From Viscum album (taxonomy: Eukaryota > Streptophyta > Magnoliopsida > Santalales > Viscaceae), in the NCBI GenBank assembly GCA_963277665.1, contig OY728121.1:955270097-955334096 (forward strand): 64,000 bases of DNA, in the 5' to 3' direction. The translations under genes were made by a program, and so were the position numbers. How positions within the stretch are numbered: position 1 is the first letter of the stretch; every line of letters begins with the position of its first letter. The notes below the pieces were generated by a model. That model was not told the origin of the DNA and did not search any database. It saw only the letters and a program-made list of their open reading frames with translations. Positions 1 through 10,202 of the stretch are shown in pieces.

Positions 1-1175
1 TCACATTGAAAATACAAATTTTATCAGATGGATGTAAAGTCATATATCTTAAATGGAGATATTGAGGAAGAAGTTTACATTGAAAAACATTGTGGGTTTC
101 TACTTGATGAGGATGAAAAAAATGTTTGTAAATTGAAGAAATATTTATATGGGATGAAACATGATCTATGTGCATGGTATTATAAACTTGAAAATTGTTT
201 GATAATTTTGAACTTCTCTAAAGGAAAGGTTGATGGTAACTTGTGTGTGAAATAATTTAACTCAAGCATAATAATTGTTATTGTGCATGTGGATGATGTA
301 ATTTTTTCTGGTGAAGAAGAAAAAGTTTTTTAAAACTTTTCAGAGGAAATTAAGAAGAATTATGAAATGTAAACGTCAGTAGAATTAACTTTATTCCTTG
401 GATTTCAAGTTCAATAAAAATAAAAGTACACTTTCTTATCTCAAGAAAAGTATGCTAGGGAATTTTTAATGAAGTTTAGGATGGTAGAATCCGAAGAAGT
501 TTCTACTCCTATTATAGTGAGTAAAAAGTTGAGTAAATATTAATTCAGAAAAAGTGTGAATCATAAAGACTTTTAGAAGATGTTTGGAAGTCTACTTTAC
601 CATATAGCCTCAAGGATTGATATTCTTTATGTTGTGACTTTGTGTGATAGGTATCAGAGTAGTCCAAAAGAATCACATATGTTGGAGCAAAATAGAATTA
701 TGAGATATTTCAAAGGAACAAATTTACATGGTTTGTTATACAAAAGAAATTTTGAGATAAATTTTCCAGGTTATATAGATACCGATTGTGCTTGAGATTG
801 TAATGATAAAAAGTCAACCTCAGGACAAAATTTTTTGTTGGGTGAATATTGTGTATGTTGGAATAGTAAGAAACAAAGTTCAGTAACTTTGAGTATAGTG
901 GAATAAGAATTTTTTAAGACTATTCATGATTGTAATCAAAAGTTGTGGATGAAAGTTTAGCTAGATTATTTGAAAGTAAAAGTTTCTACACCGTTGAAGA
1001 TACTTTATGATAATAAAAGTGGAATTGATCTTTCTAAAAATCCTGTCCAACATTTTAGTTCAAAACACATTGATATAAAGTTTCACTTTATAATAGAGAA
1101 AGCTTCTACTATAAATGTTTTTCTTGAATATATAATGACAAATTATTAAATTACTAACATCTTCACAAAGTCAAT
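1..1175 (+). pseudogene. Truncated Ty1/copia pol (RT to RNase H), copy 1
   Basis: This is the C-terminal part of a copia polyprotein that enters from the left edge. The first reading frame (28-255) starts with MDVKSYILNGDIEEEVYIE, the copia reverse transcriptase block just before the catalytic box. The catalytic box follows at about 282-305 as VHVDDVIF, so the usual Tyr is His. The GSLLY..ASR block (580-795) and RNase H traces follow: TLSIVE (about 886), SKHIDIKFHF (about 1060) and IFTKS (about 1157). Frames are broken by stops at 253, 793, 904 and 958 and by shifts, so this is dead. The same blocks recur in the second copy at 7930-9700. Family assignment is firm; the copia lineage (SIRE/Maximus or Angela) is not settled. 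Confidence 0.9.
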
Positions 1176-1650
1176 GTTGAAAGAAAGTTTTTTGGAATTG
1201 ATGTTACAACTTCATGTTCAACCTCCTCCCATGAATTCCTAAACCTTATATATAATATCCCTACTATGTTTTGGATTATGTTGACAAATTGGGAGATAAT
1301 GTAATTTTTTTTATAGTACAAGAAGTTTTTATTTGTCTTTATTTAATGAATATAAAGTTATAGTCATCATAAAATGGGGAGATAAAAATAAAAGATAGAA
1401 AGGATAAAAGTGAGGGGTAATTTATCTTTACATGGCTTCAAAATTTTTCTTATTACTGAGGGATGGAATTCCATAAAAAATATTACTTTATACAGTAGTG
1501 TGGTGTCAAGACACCCACTTTAGAGAAAGGCTATGTTTTTATAAAATTCAAAAAAACTTGAGTTGTTTAAAAAGATAATTTTTTTAAAAAAATATGAGAG
1601 CTAAAAAAGTTTTTAATGAGTGTTGTAAAAAAAAATCCAAAGGGGGAGAT
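1176..1650 (+). other. Copia copy 1 3' untranslated region and polypurine tract
   Basis: This non-coding stretch between the end of pol and the LTR has no gene. A purine-rich segment near 1367-1400 (AAAATGGGGAGATAAAA) is also found in copy 2 at 29538. The functional polypurine tract is most likely 1639-1649 (AAAGGGGGAGA), which lies directly before the TG that opens the LTR at 1651. Confidence 0.75.
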
Positions 1651-2320
1651 TGAACATCATTTTTGGGGTTTTTTTGTATTTTTTGATAACAAAACTTTTT
1701 GTAAAAGTATATTTTTTTTATTCAAGATCGAACCTAATCCATAATAACGAGTTTTCAAATAAATATAGAAGTTTCTATATCCAAACACAACATGAGAGAA
1801 ATGTTTTATCTTTAATAACGTTGTTTTCTGGACATAGGTTTCTGAACTCAGGTTTTTAGACTGAGAATCATTGGATGCAGAGTATCAGATCAAGAAGCAT
1901 CAAATATAGAGGTGGTCAGAAAGATGAAGTTATTTATTGGATTCACCATTGGTATCAAGTCCAACGATATGAATTTCAAGATCCATTAGACTTGGAGGTT
2001 TTCAGAAAGATACAAGTTTCTAAGTGAATAAGTCGTATTGTTATTGAAGTCTTTTTAAATAAGATTGTAAAGTTAGAAGTTAGAAAGTTTTAATACATTC
2101 TAAATCAAATTAGAAGATGATTTTATGAACATGTAATTCTAAAAAATCATGAAAACTATCATGATAAACTATTTTTAAGAAATAGAGGAACCATAATGAA
2201 TGTATCAGTTTTAGAAACCTAGACAGAGATTGAATCCAAAAGTACCAGAATCAGAAGTTGTTAGAAGTAAGAATGTGTAAAGTAGATGATGTTTGAAGAA
2301 TTTAAAAGTTTCAGAGTGGA

Positions 2321-2388
2321 GAATTCCATTATAATGAGAATTCCATTGTAATAAGAATTCCATCGTAATGAGAATTCCATCAGAATGA
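2321..2388 (+). repeat. 17-bp tandem repeat, four copies, in copia LTR
   Basis: GAATTCCAT begins at 2321, 2338, 2355 and 2372, an exact 17-bp period with unit GAATTCCATnnTAATGA. The right LTR carries the degenerate equivalent at about 30202-30270 with the same period, so the array predates the divergence of the two LTRs. It lies upstream of the TATA box and could be part of the U3 promoter, which is inference. Confidence 0.85.
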
Positions 2389-2608
2389 CTCTAAAAAGAA
2401 AAGATGATCAGATTGAATCTGAGGAGGAAAGTCGATTAGACTGACTCAGAGAAGGAAAGTCAGTTTATCATAATGAGTCGAGTAAGTTAATCATAATTGG
2501 ATGAGAAATTTCATCATAATGGGATGATGTAGTTTATCACAATGAGTAGTGATCTGAAGATAGTCATTTCTCAATGAGATGAAGAAAGGTAAATCATTAT
2601 GATATGAG

Positions 2609-2874
2609 CAAAAGCATGCTAAAAAACAATGTTAGTGTGCTCCATACTTGGAGGGAGGGGAATAAGGTTGAGGACCACTTGGCCTCAGTGGATTTACCTA
2701 TCATGACAGAGGTGTTCTTGCACATGATCGACAACATCAATCCCAATGGGGTGGCTCTTATTAAAGGGGACGCGCTCGGGCTTCACTATTTCAGACCCCC
2801 TTAGTTTCTCTCCTCAGGCTCTGTCCCCTCTTTTTTGTCCTTCCCCACTTTTAATAAAAATTACTTGATGATGG
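2609..2874 (+). mobile_element. 5'-truncated LINE 3' end with RNase H remnant
   Basis: This short insertion interrupts the copia LTR and is absent from the homologous LTR near 30480. It is flanked by the direct repeat TGATATGAG at 2600-2608 and 2875-2883, a target duplication. It carries the end of a reading frame that begins in the left target repeat (2604-2804). The frame contains HTWREGNKVEDHLASV, which matches the C-terminal RNase H domain of plant non-LTR (L1-type) retrotransposons, where H.yREGN.vAD.LA is typical. A short 3' UTR follows, ending in AATAAAAATTACTTGATGATGG rather than a long poly(A). GC content is clearly higher than the surrounding LTR. Severe 5' truncation is normal for LINE insertions. 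Confidence 0.8.
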
Positions 2875-3257
2875 TGATATGAGAAACAAAGGAAGATTGT
2901 ATTGAGTAGAAGAAGGTGAAGATTAGGATTCCATCATTTTAAAGATACAGAAGATCTATTATTTTGAACCTGAGAAGGATACATCATATTGAATCTAAGG
3001 AAGTTACATCGGACTAAAGAAAGGATAGAATGTATGAAAAGGATGATTATGGAGAAGACTCAAGAAGATATCAGAATATTTATGAAGATTTCAAGAGGTA
3101 AAAATTGAAATTCATTTTTTTATAAATCTCAGAGAAATCTAATAAGGATTGAATAAGTTAAAGTTGAAGTTTAAATGCAAGTTTTTTTCCATGTTTTGAA
3201 ATTTGAGGAAGCGGGGAAAGATTTCCTATTTCCCGCTCTTTATTTTCTAAGTTTCCT

Positions 3258-3265
3258 ATAAATAG
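3258..3265 (+). promoter_or_regulatory. Probable TATA box of copia LTR
   Basis: TATAAATA is preceded by TTTCC and lies about 710 bp before the LTR end. The aligned site in the right LTR (near 30855) has decayed. The sequence fits a Pol II core promoter; use is not shown. Confidence 0.5.
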
Positions 3266-3977
3266 TTTCTTAGATCATTTGTTCTTTGTAACTTTTCATG
3301 TATGCGCAAAAGTTGGATCACTGAAGAATTTGGTGTTAAAGTTACTATATGACAAATATCTTTTTTAGAAGACAAGACTTATATTTTTTTGTCAATCGTA
3401 TTGAGAATATTGTATTGAGATGATCAGATTGAAGAAGATTAGACTGAGTTTCTAAGTAGAGTTTGAGATATGCAGATTGAGTAAGGGAGAATCATATTGA
3501 ATTCATCATACTAAGAGAATCATATTCAATGAAATCAGAATTAAGATTTGGACTAGAGAAATTTTTTGGAGAAAATTGAACAAATTCATTATTCTTTTTT
3601 TTATCTTAATTATTTTATAATCAACTTTGTAAACTTACTAGAGTTGGTATAATATTTCCTATTAGGAGAAAGAAGGTATCAAATGGGAGTTAGCACAAAT
3701 TTTACTCACTTCTTTATAATATTGAATTTCCATAGACCCATGAGAGTGTCTTTGGTAAGGATGTAGGTTCTCACACTGAGGACGAACCTTATAAATGTTG
3801 TGTGATTTACATTCTTTACTACTTTTTCATGCATAAGTATTTACTAAAAGTTAATAAGGAAATAAATATTAATAGGTTACAGGGGTTATGTTTATAAAGG
3901 TTTTGAAACTCATAAAAAGTCAAAAACTGATTTAACCCCCCCTTCTCAGTTGTTATTCAATCCTTTGGAACTTCATT

Positions 3978-3989
3978 TGGTATCAGAGA
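3978..3989 (+). other. Copia primer binding site (initiator Met tRNA)
   Basis: TGGTATCAGAGA lies 2 bp after the LTR. It matches the TGGTATCAGAGC used by most plant copia elements at 11 of 12 positions. It fixes both the orientation of copy 2 and the right end of the LTR. Confidence 0.9.
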
Positions 3990-4077
3990 CGAAGGTTCCT
4001 TTGTTGAATAATTATCATCGATAAACTCAATTCTGTCAATAGTAGAGTAATTTCAAAATTTTATAGAAAAAATTATT

Positions 4078-6050
4078 ATGGATGAAAAAATAAGATGATT
4101 CATTATCTTTTATCTATTTCCCTGGAAGTTTTTTACACTAAGAAAGATAATACCATGAAGTTTTATAATAAGAAAAATATAATAGTTGATGGATAGACTA
4201 AAAATTATATCCTTATGTTCTTATCAGAAATTTTTTATATGTTGGTGATGGGTCTCAAAACTTCAAAGAGTATGTGGGACAATATTGAAAGTATTTTTAA
4301 AGGAAATAATAAATTGAAGGAAGAAAATCTAAAAATCTAGCATAATAAGTATGAATAAATTAGAATAATAGAGGAAGAAATTATTGATTAAAACTTCACT
4401 GGAGTAAATGATTTTTTTTGCAATATAAAAGGATCCAGAGGTGTCCTAGAATGATCTAAAATTGTGAAGAAACTTATGAGAAACTTTCTAGATATGTTTG
4501 ATTCTAAAATTTCCTCCTTAAAAGATAAGTATTATTTGTCTATTTATGAATTTCATAACTTTCTTATCGCTTACCAAATGAGAAAAAATCCAATGTTTAA
4601 AAAGAAGATAAAAGATGAAATAGATTTTGAATTCATGATAATAATGAAAATAAAATATATTAAAGATGGGTATCATTGTGACTTTGAAGATAAGAAGGAT
4701 GGTGAGTTGAATGATAAAATCATGTCACTTATATCCAAGAAATATTAAAGAGGAATAGGAAATTATGGAGAAAAAGCTTCCTCTCAAGTTTTTTGAGTGT
4801 GGTAAAATTAGACACTTTGCTATAAATTTTACTAAAAAGAATGTTGGTGAATATTGAGATGATCTTTATAAAAAATCTCGATCGAAGAAGTTGAAAAAAA
4901 TAATAAATAAGAAAAATCATCCAATAAATATAATAAGAAGTTTATCGGGAATAAGAAAAGTATGTTGAGTAAGAAATATGAATTAGACTAAACCAAAAAA
5001 ATTATTTGGAAGACGAAAGTTTAGAAAAGTTCAGAACCTTCATTGAAAAGGTTGGGAAATTTGAAGACTCCTCAAATAGTGAAGATAAAGGAGGTGAATA
5101 ATCTTACAAAGAGTATCAACTCAGAACATAATTTCTTTCATGTCTTGAATAAAAAAACTCTCAATAAAGTAATCAGAGTAATGAATAAATATTGTGAATA
5201 AGTTTCTAAAGGATGAAAAGATATCATCAAATAGGAGAAAGAATACATTCAGAAGATTTTAAGTTACAAACCTACAATTGAAGAACATGGAAATATGGTT
5301 GAAGATATTAGTAAGAATATGGAAGATAAGGAAGAAGAAGTTAATAAGTTTCAATGAAAACTTCTTGAGTCCAAAAATACCCTGAAGAAGATGAATGAAA
5401 ACTTAAATAAAGACTCAAAAGTAAAAGCTGAGAATTCTAAAGTTGTTGATAAAGGTCAAACCAATAATATGGTGAATTATTTACCTACAAAAAATAATGT
5501 TTCATATGTTTCTTCTAATATTTTTGGTTCTTAAAAAATTATTGGGAAATCTTGGGTTTAAAAAGGATGTGAGAAACCTATCACATCTAAAAAATTTGAA
5601 AACACCCTCTGTAAGAAAGTTGGTCCACACCCAGAATTTTTTGAAGCAGGAATAAGTTATCAACCTCAATAAAGTTTCTATAGAGAAAGATACTAATTCT
5701 ATTGAAAAAAAATATTTGATGGATTTTTCTGGTGTTGTGGAATCTACGGGAATATGGATTATAATTGTTGGAACAACTTATCTCTACCTGGAAGAAGGTT
5801 TGAACAAAGTGAAAGAGATGGTGGAAGAAGGATGAGTAACTTTCCTAATGCATGGTAAGTTAGAAAAGAAAAATATCAATATGTTAGAAACTTTATAATA
5901 AAAAATAATTTGAATGTTTAGAAGAAGTTTTTGGAAGATGTGATCTGACTGGTCATCATGCTGAAAATTATATGACACTCATTCCAAAACAAGTTTCTTA
6001 TGATGGAAAGGAAAAGTAAGCTAAAAAGAAGAAAGTTTTGGAGAGATTTT
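4078..6050 (+). pseudogene. Copia gag (copy 2), disrupted
   Basis: Gag would form the particle shell and bind the RNA. The clearest block is the 94-residue frame at 4464-4748, with a run like IVKKLMRNFLDMFDSKISSL that resembles copia Gag (UBN2-type, vkk.l.slp..f..kv..i). A CCHC zinc knuckle follows at about 4777-4835 in the form FFECGKIRHFAINF: the second Cys and the His remain, while the first and last Cys are Phe. From 4850 to 6050 the translation is rich in Lys, Glu and Asn with many stops, like the charged C-terminal part of these polyproteins. The likely start is the ATG at 4078, 88 bp after the primer site. Several in-frame stops make it non-functional. Confidence 0.8.
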
Positions 6051-6059
6051 TTTTGTTGA

Positions 6060-8265
6060 GATATCTTTGAAATAAAGTAGAAGGAACAAACCATTGATAC
6101 TTAATATAAGTTATTCTTCACATATGACAGTTTATATAAAAATATTGAAACATGTTGAAAGTCATGATAGATGAACAGTTACCACTGGTAATGATAGTTC
6201 CTAAAAAATCAAAGAAATTGGAATGGATGAGATTGAAGAATAAATGTTAAAATCTATGGAAGTTTTATTTTTTGATGGGATAAAACATAACATACTTCAT
6301 GTAGGTAAAATTTTTAATGATGGAAAAGAAAATGATTTCCAAAAAATATTATTGTATTATCAGAAGTGTGAAATATAGAAAGGTTATCAAAAAAGGAGAA
6401 ATAAATAGTGGTAATATTTTCCAAATAAGAGAGTTTAATAACTCATGTTACTTGAGTGATGAATATGAAAATAAGTTATGACACAAAATACTTTTCCACT
6501 TTGGGCAGAAAAGTATGAAAAAACTTTCTAAAGTTGATGTGGTTGGAAATTTTCTAGAATTGAAAAGAAGAGAAGAATATGTTTGTATAAATTTTCAAAA
6601 AAGGAATATAACTAAAAAAAGTCATAAGAAAGTTGAGATTCAATCTACCAAACCTCTTGAGCTTATGCATTCCGATTTATGTGGTATGATGAGACATAAA
6701 TCAAAAAAAGAAGATTTATACTTTAACACTTTAATTGATGATTTCACTCTGATGAAAAATATCATGTTTATGAAACATAAGTCAGAGGCTGTGTAAATAC
6801 TCAAGTTTTTTAGAAAAAAAATTGAGAAATAAATTTGGGTTTACATAAATAAGTTGAGAACATATAATGGTATCGAATTCACAAGAAATATCTTTGAAAA
6901 CTATCTAAGTAATCATGGTATCAAACATCAGTATAGTGCTCCATATACTCCATAATAAAATATAGTAGTAGAAATAAATAATATAATTTTTGTGGAAATG
7001 TGAAGAAGTATGTTAGTAGAATACAAACTTTCAATGTTCTATTGGAGAGAATCTGTTAGTACTACTGTACCTGATGAAAATAGATTCTTGTTGAGACCAA
7101 AAAACAATATGACTCCTTATGAAATTTTTTATAATAAAAAACCTTTATTTAAGAACTTTAAAGTTTTTGGAAGTCCATATTTTCTTGGAATAAAAAATCT
7201 GGATCTTGGAAAGTTTTAAGTGAATGACGAGGAAGGAACTTTTATGGGTAATTCACCCAATGGAAGAAGTTAAAAATGATGGAAAAATGATTTAAAAAGT
7301 TGGTGGACCCATAGGATGTGAAAGTAACTGAAAATAAAAATTTCTTAAAAAAAAGTTGCGAAGAATGTCGAGGAGGATAAACTAGAGATTTTAAAAAAAA
7401 AGTGAAAGTGATTTAAAAAAATCCTTATCAATATTCAAGAGAATTGTGTAATGGATAAATTTCATATGGAAGAGAAAATTTGAAATTTCATACCTTACAA
7501 AAAAATGTTGATTTTGAAAACATTATTGGGAATTAGAATTCTCTAGTTCAAACCAAAAGAAAATTGAGATTATAATGTCACACTTCACTTATCTAAAAAG
7601 ATAAACTGTAAAGTGTTTTAGAAGGTATTCAACACAAATAATGGGTGGATTCTATGAATGAAGAGTTGAGTCAGATTGAGAAAAATTAAACATGGGAGCT
7701 TATTCCTTGACCAAAAAATAAAAATGTTATCAGAACAAAATTGGTTTACAAAAACAAGTTGAATAAACATGGAGAGGTTTCATGAAACCAATACAGTCAT
7801 GTTTTTAAAGACTATACATAGATGGATTGTGTGTATTTTGAAGAATTTTTTTCCATATTTGGATGATTATAAACTATTAGAATGTTACTTTCAGTGGTTT
7901 CACATTGTAATTAAAAGGTTTATCAGATGGATGTAAATTCATCTTTCTTAAATTAGAGATTGAGGAAGAAGTTTACATTGAACAACCTTGTGGGTTTCTA
8001 CTTGTTGAGGATTAAAAAAAAGTTTGTAAATTTAATAAATATTTGTATGCGATGAAATAAGCTCCACATGCATGGTATTCTGAACAAGAAAATTATTTGA
8101 TAATATTTAAATTTTATAAAGGATGTTTTGATAATGACTTGTTTGTGAAGGGAGTTAACTCTAGCATAAAAATTGTTATTGTGTATGTGGATGACATAAT
8201 TTTTTTAGTGAGTAAGAAAAAGTATATAAAGAATTTTTAAATGAAATGAAGAAGAATTTTCAAAT
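6060..8265 (+). pseudogene. Copia pol (copy 2): protease, integrase, RT 5' part
   Basis: Domain order is the copia one. The protease motif is at about 6094-6126, where the catalytic DSG reads NIS before YSSHMT. The GAG-pre-integrase zinc region (6478-6600) keeps two His and one Cys, with the last Cys changed to Phe. The integrase core (6640-7000) keeps the first acidic site in HSDLCG. The second appears as RTYNG, with Tyr for the expected Asp, while the Glu in VVEINN is kept. The integrase C-terminal frame is 7010-7219. RT starts near 7690 (WELIP, then VYKNKLNKHGEV) and reaches an intact YVDDIIF at about 8186. A SINE-like insertion then cuts the gene at about 8266, and it resumes at 8912. Stops and frameshifts run throughout. 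Confidence 0.85.
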
Positions 8266-8911
8266 TTTAATGTAGCAGTATTGTAGCAGGTACTGTAACA
8301 GTACTGTAGTGGGTACTGTAGCAATACTGTACTGTAGTGGGAACTGTGCAGTACTGTAGCAGGTACTGCAGCAGGAACTGTAGTAGGCACTGGAACTATA
8401 ACAGCTGGGAATTTTCCCCCATTTGGGCCTTCAGGCCTCTAATTTGGTCCCCGATTCCTTTAAGGCCTTCGGTCCACCCAAGACTTCGGGCCAGTAAGGA
8501 CTTTGGGCCACCTCAAGGCCTTCGAGTCACCTTTAGTGCAGATGCAAACCAGACAACCTACAAGGAACAAGATTTATAAGAGGATGAGCAAGGAGCTTTC
8601 ACCACAACAGAAGCTACACAGATTGAAAGAATGAGAGGGTATGACACCTACCATCAGGACAAGCCTGTGCATGCATAGGATAGCCTAGCCGAACAACCAT
8701 GTGAAGGTGGAAAGCTGATTTCACAATGAAGATGCTGGGGAGGAGCAGTTCCAAGTAGTTAGTCTGGGTTGTATGTATTGTTTGAAGCCTACGGTCAATG
8801 AATTCCTCTAAGGCCTATATGTCATGTAATACTTATGCCTATGGGCCTTGTAAGGGTTCCACCTCACCCATTGAAAGGTGGATTATCATAATCAATAAAA
8901 AATGAAGGAAA
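8266..8911 (+). mobile_element. SINE-like retroposon, copy A (headless), + strand
   Basis: This is an insertion inside the copia RT; the reading frames on both sides align to adjacent parts of copy 1 (340-395). It opens with a degenerate TACTGTAGCAG array (8266-8375), then a stretch rich in GGCC and AAGGCC (8405-8530), then unique sequence. It ends in a GGTGGATTATCATAATC-type tail with AATAAAAAAT. Both the internal array and the tail match copy B at 22449-23088, read on its - strand. The tRNA-like head of copy B is missing here, so copy A is either 5'-truncated or of another subfamily. AATGT occurs at both edges (about 8267 and 8914), a possible short target duplication. Confidence 0.65.
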
Positions 8912-9710
8912 AATGTTGGGAGAATTAAATTTATTCTTTAGATTACAAGTTAAAAAAAAGTAAATCTTCTTATCTCAAGAAAAGTATGTCAAATAATTGT
9001 TAAAGAAGTTTAGGATGGTAGAATCCAAATAATTTTCCACTCATATTTTAGTGAGCACAAAGTTGAGTAGAGATGAATCCAAAAAAAGTGTGAATCATAA
9101 ATACTATTAGAATCTGATAAGAAGTTTACATTACCTTACATCCTCAAGCCTTGATATTATTTATACTACGACTTGGTGTGATAAGTATTAGATTAATCCA
9201 AAATAATCACATATGTTGGCATCACATAGAATTTTAAGATATTTTGAAGGAATAACTTCACAAGGATTGTTATACAAAATATATTTTTAGATTTATTTTC
9301 AGGGTTATACTAATGTCTATTGGGCTCAAGATTTTAAAGATAGAAAATCAACCTCAAGAGGAACATTTTTCTTGGGTGAATGTTGTATAAGTTGGAATAG
9401 TAAGAAAAAAAGTTTAGTAACTTTGAGTATAGTGGAATCAGAATATACTGCAGCTACTCAGCCTTGTACTCAAATGTTGTGGATGAAAGTTTAACTTGAA
9501 TATTTGAAAGTAAACATTTATAAACCATTGAAGATAATTTGTAATAATCAAAGTGTAATTGATCTTTCTAAAAGTCATTTCCAACATTCGAGATCAAAAT
9601 ACATTGATATAAAGTTTCACTTTATAAAATAGAAAGTTGCTGCTGGAGATGTTTTGCTGGAATATATCTCCAAAAAGTATCAAATTGTTGATATCTTCAT
9701 AACGGAAATT
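8912..9710 (+). pseudogene. Copia pol (copy 2): end of RT and RNase H
   Basis: This continues the RT after the SINE (MLGELNLFFRLQV) and includes the Y..SSLDI..T block around 9130 and RNase H. The RNase H signatures are RKSTSRGTFFLGE (about 9345), TLSIVESEYTAAT (about 9420), NNQSVIDLSKS (about 9545) and SKYIDIKFHFIK (about 9597). The copy 1 equivalent is 395-1175. Stops such as TAA after KFRMVESK show it is dead. The copia element breaks at 9750-9755, where Athila is inserted, and resumes at 29391. Confidence 0.85.
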
Positions 9711-9755
9711 CCGAAATAAAGGGTTGTGTAATTGAGGTTTCAACTTCATGTTTAG

Positions 9756-10202
9756 TGATTATCCATTAAAAGAGGATAATATTCATTTTTTATATTATAA
9801 TATTCATGTTATTTATTAATCAAAAACAATATTTTTAGTGAATTTTACACTTTGAACATTATTTCATATTATAATTGTAATTCCTTCTTAAAATGCACTA
9901 TTACATGGAACATTTTTGAACACCATATAAAATACTTAATGATCTTTATTTTATTTTCATATTAAATTTTTAGGTTCCTCATTAAATTGAGAACAATCAA
10001 TACTTTTGGAGTAATTTAATATTCACACTGGAAGACCACCAAAATGGGCTTTAATGGAAACACATTCTGGGAAAAGTAAATTGGAAAGCAGCCCAATAAA
10101 GAGACTATAGTGGCCAAGATCCAAGCCCAATGATTCTAAAAATTTAACTAATGATATAGGACATCATGGGGAACATTTCATCCAATAGTGAGTGTTCCAG
10201 GC
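9756..10202 (+). repeat. Athila 5' LTR, first part
   Basis: It starts TGATTATCC and matches the 3' LTR from 27654 (GAGGATAATATTC against GAGGCTAATATTC and onward). The LTR breaks at 10202, where another element is inserted, and resumes at 18123. The rejoined LTR is about 1.7 kb. Confidence 0.9.

Larger units (their letters stand above)
1651..3975 (+). repeat. Copia LTR shared by two tandem copies
   Basis: This long terminal repeat starts TGAACATC after the polypurine tract of copy 1 and ends near CTTCA just before the primer site of copy 2. It therefore acts as 3' LTR of the left copy and 5' LTR of the right one. The homologous LTR is 29646-31569. The raw length is about 2.3 kb, of which about 275 bp is an inserted LINE fragment plus its duplicated target. 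A good TATA box (TATAAATA, 3258-3265) lies in a conserved stretch; the right LTR has a decayed version near 30855. Internal short tandem repeats occur at 2321-2388. Confidence 0.85.

Noticed and set aside
2604..2804. 66-residue frame as a small gene in the LTR
   Set aside because: It lies in an insertion with target duplications and matches the end of a LINE RNase H domain.
8205..8579. Frames rich in Cys, Tyr and Ser over the TACTGTAGCAG array, on both strands
   Set aside because: They are translations of a short tandem repeat in a non-coding retroposon.
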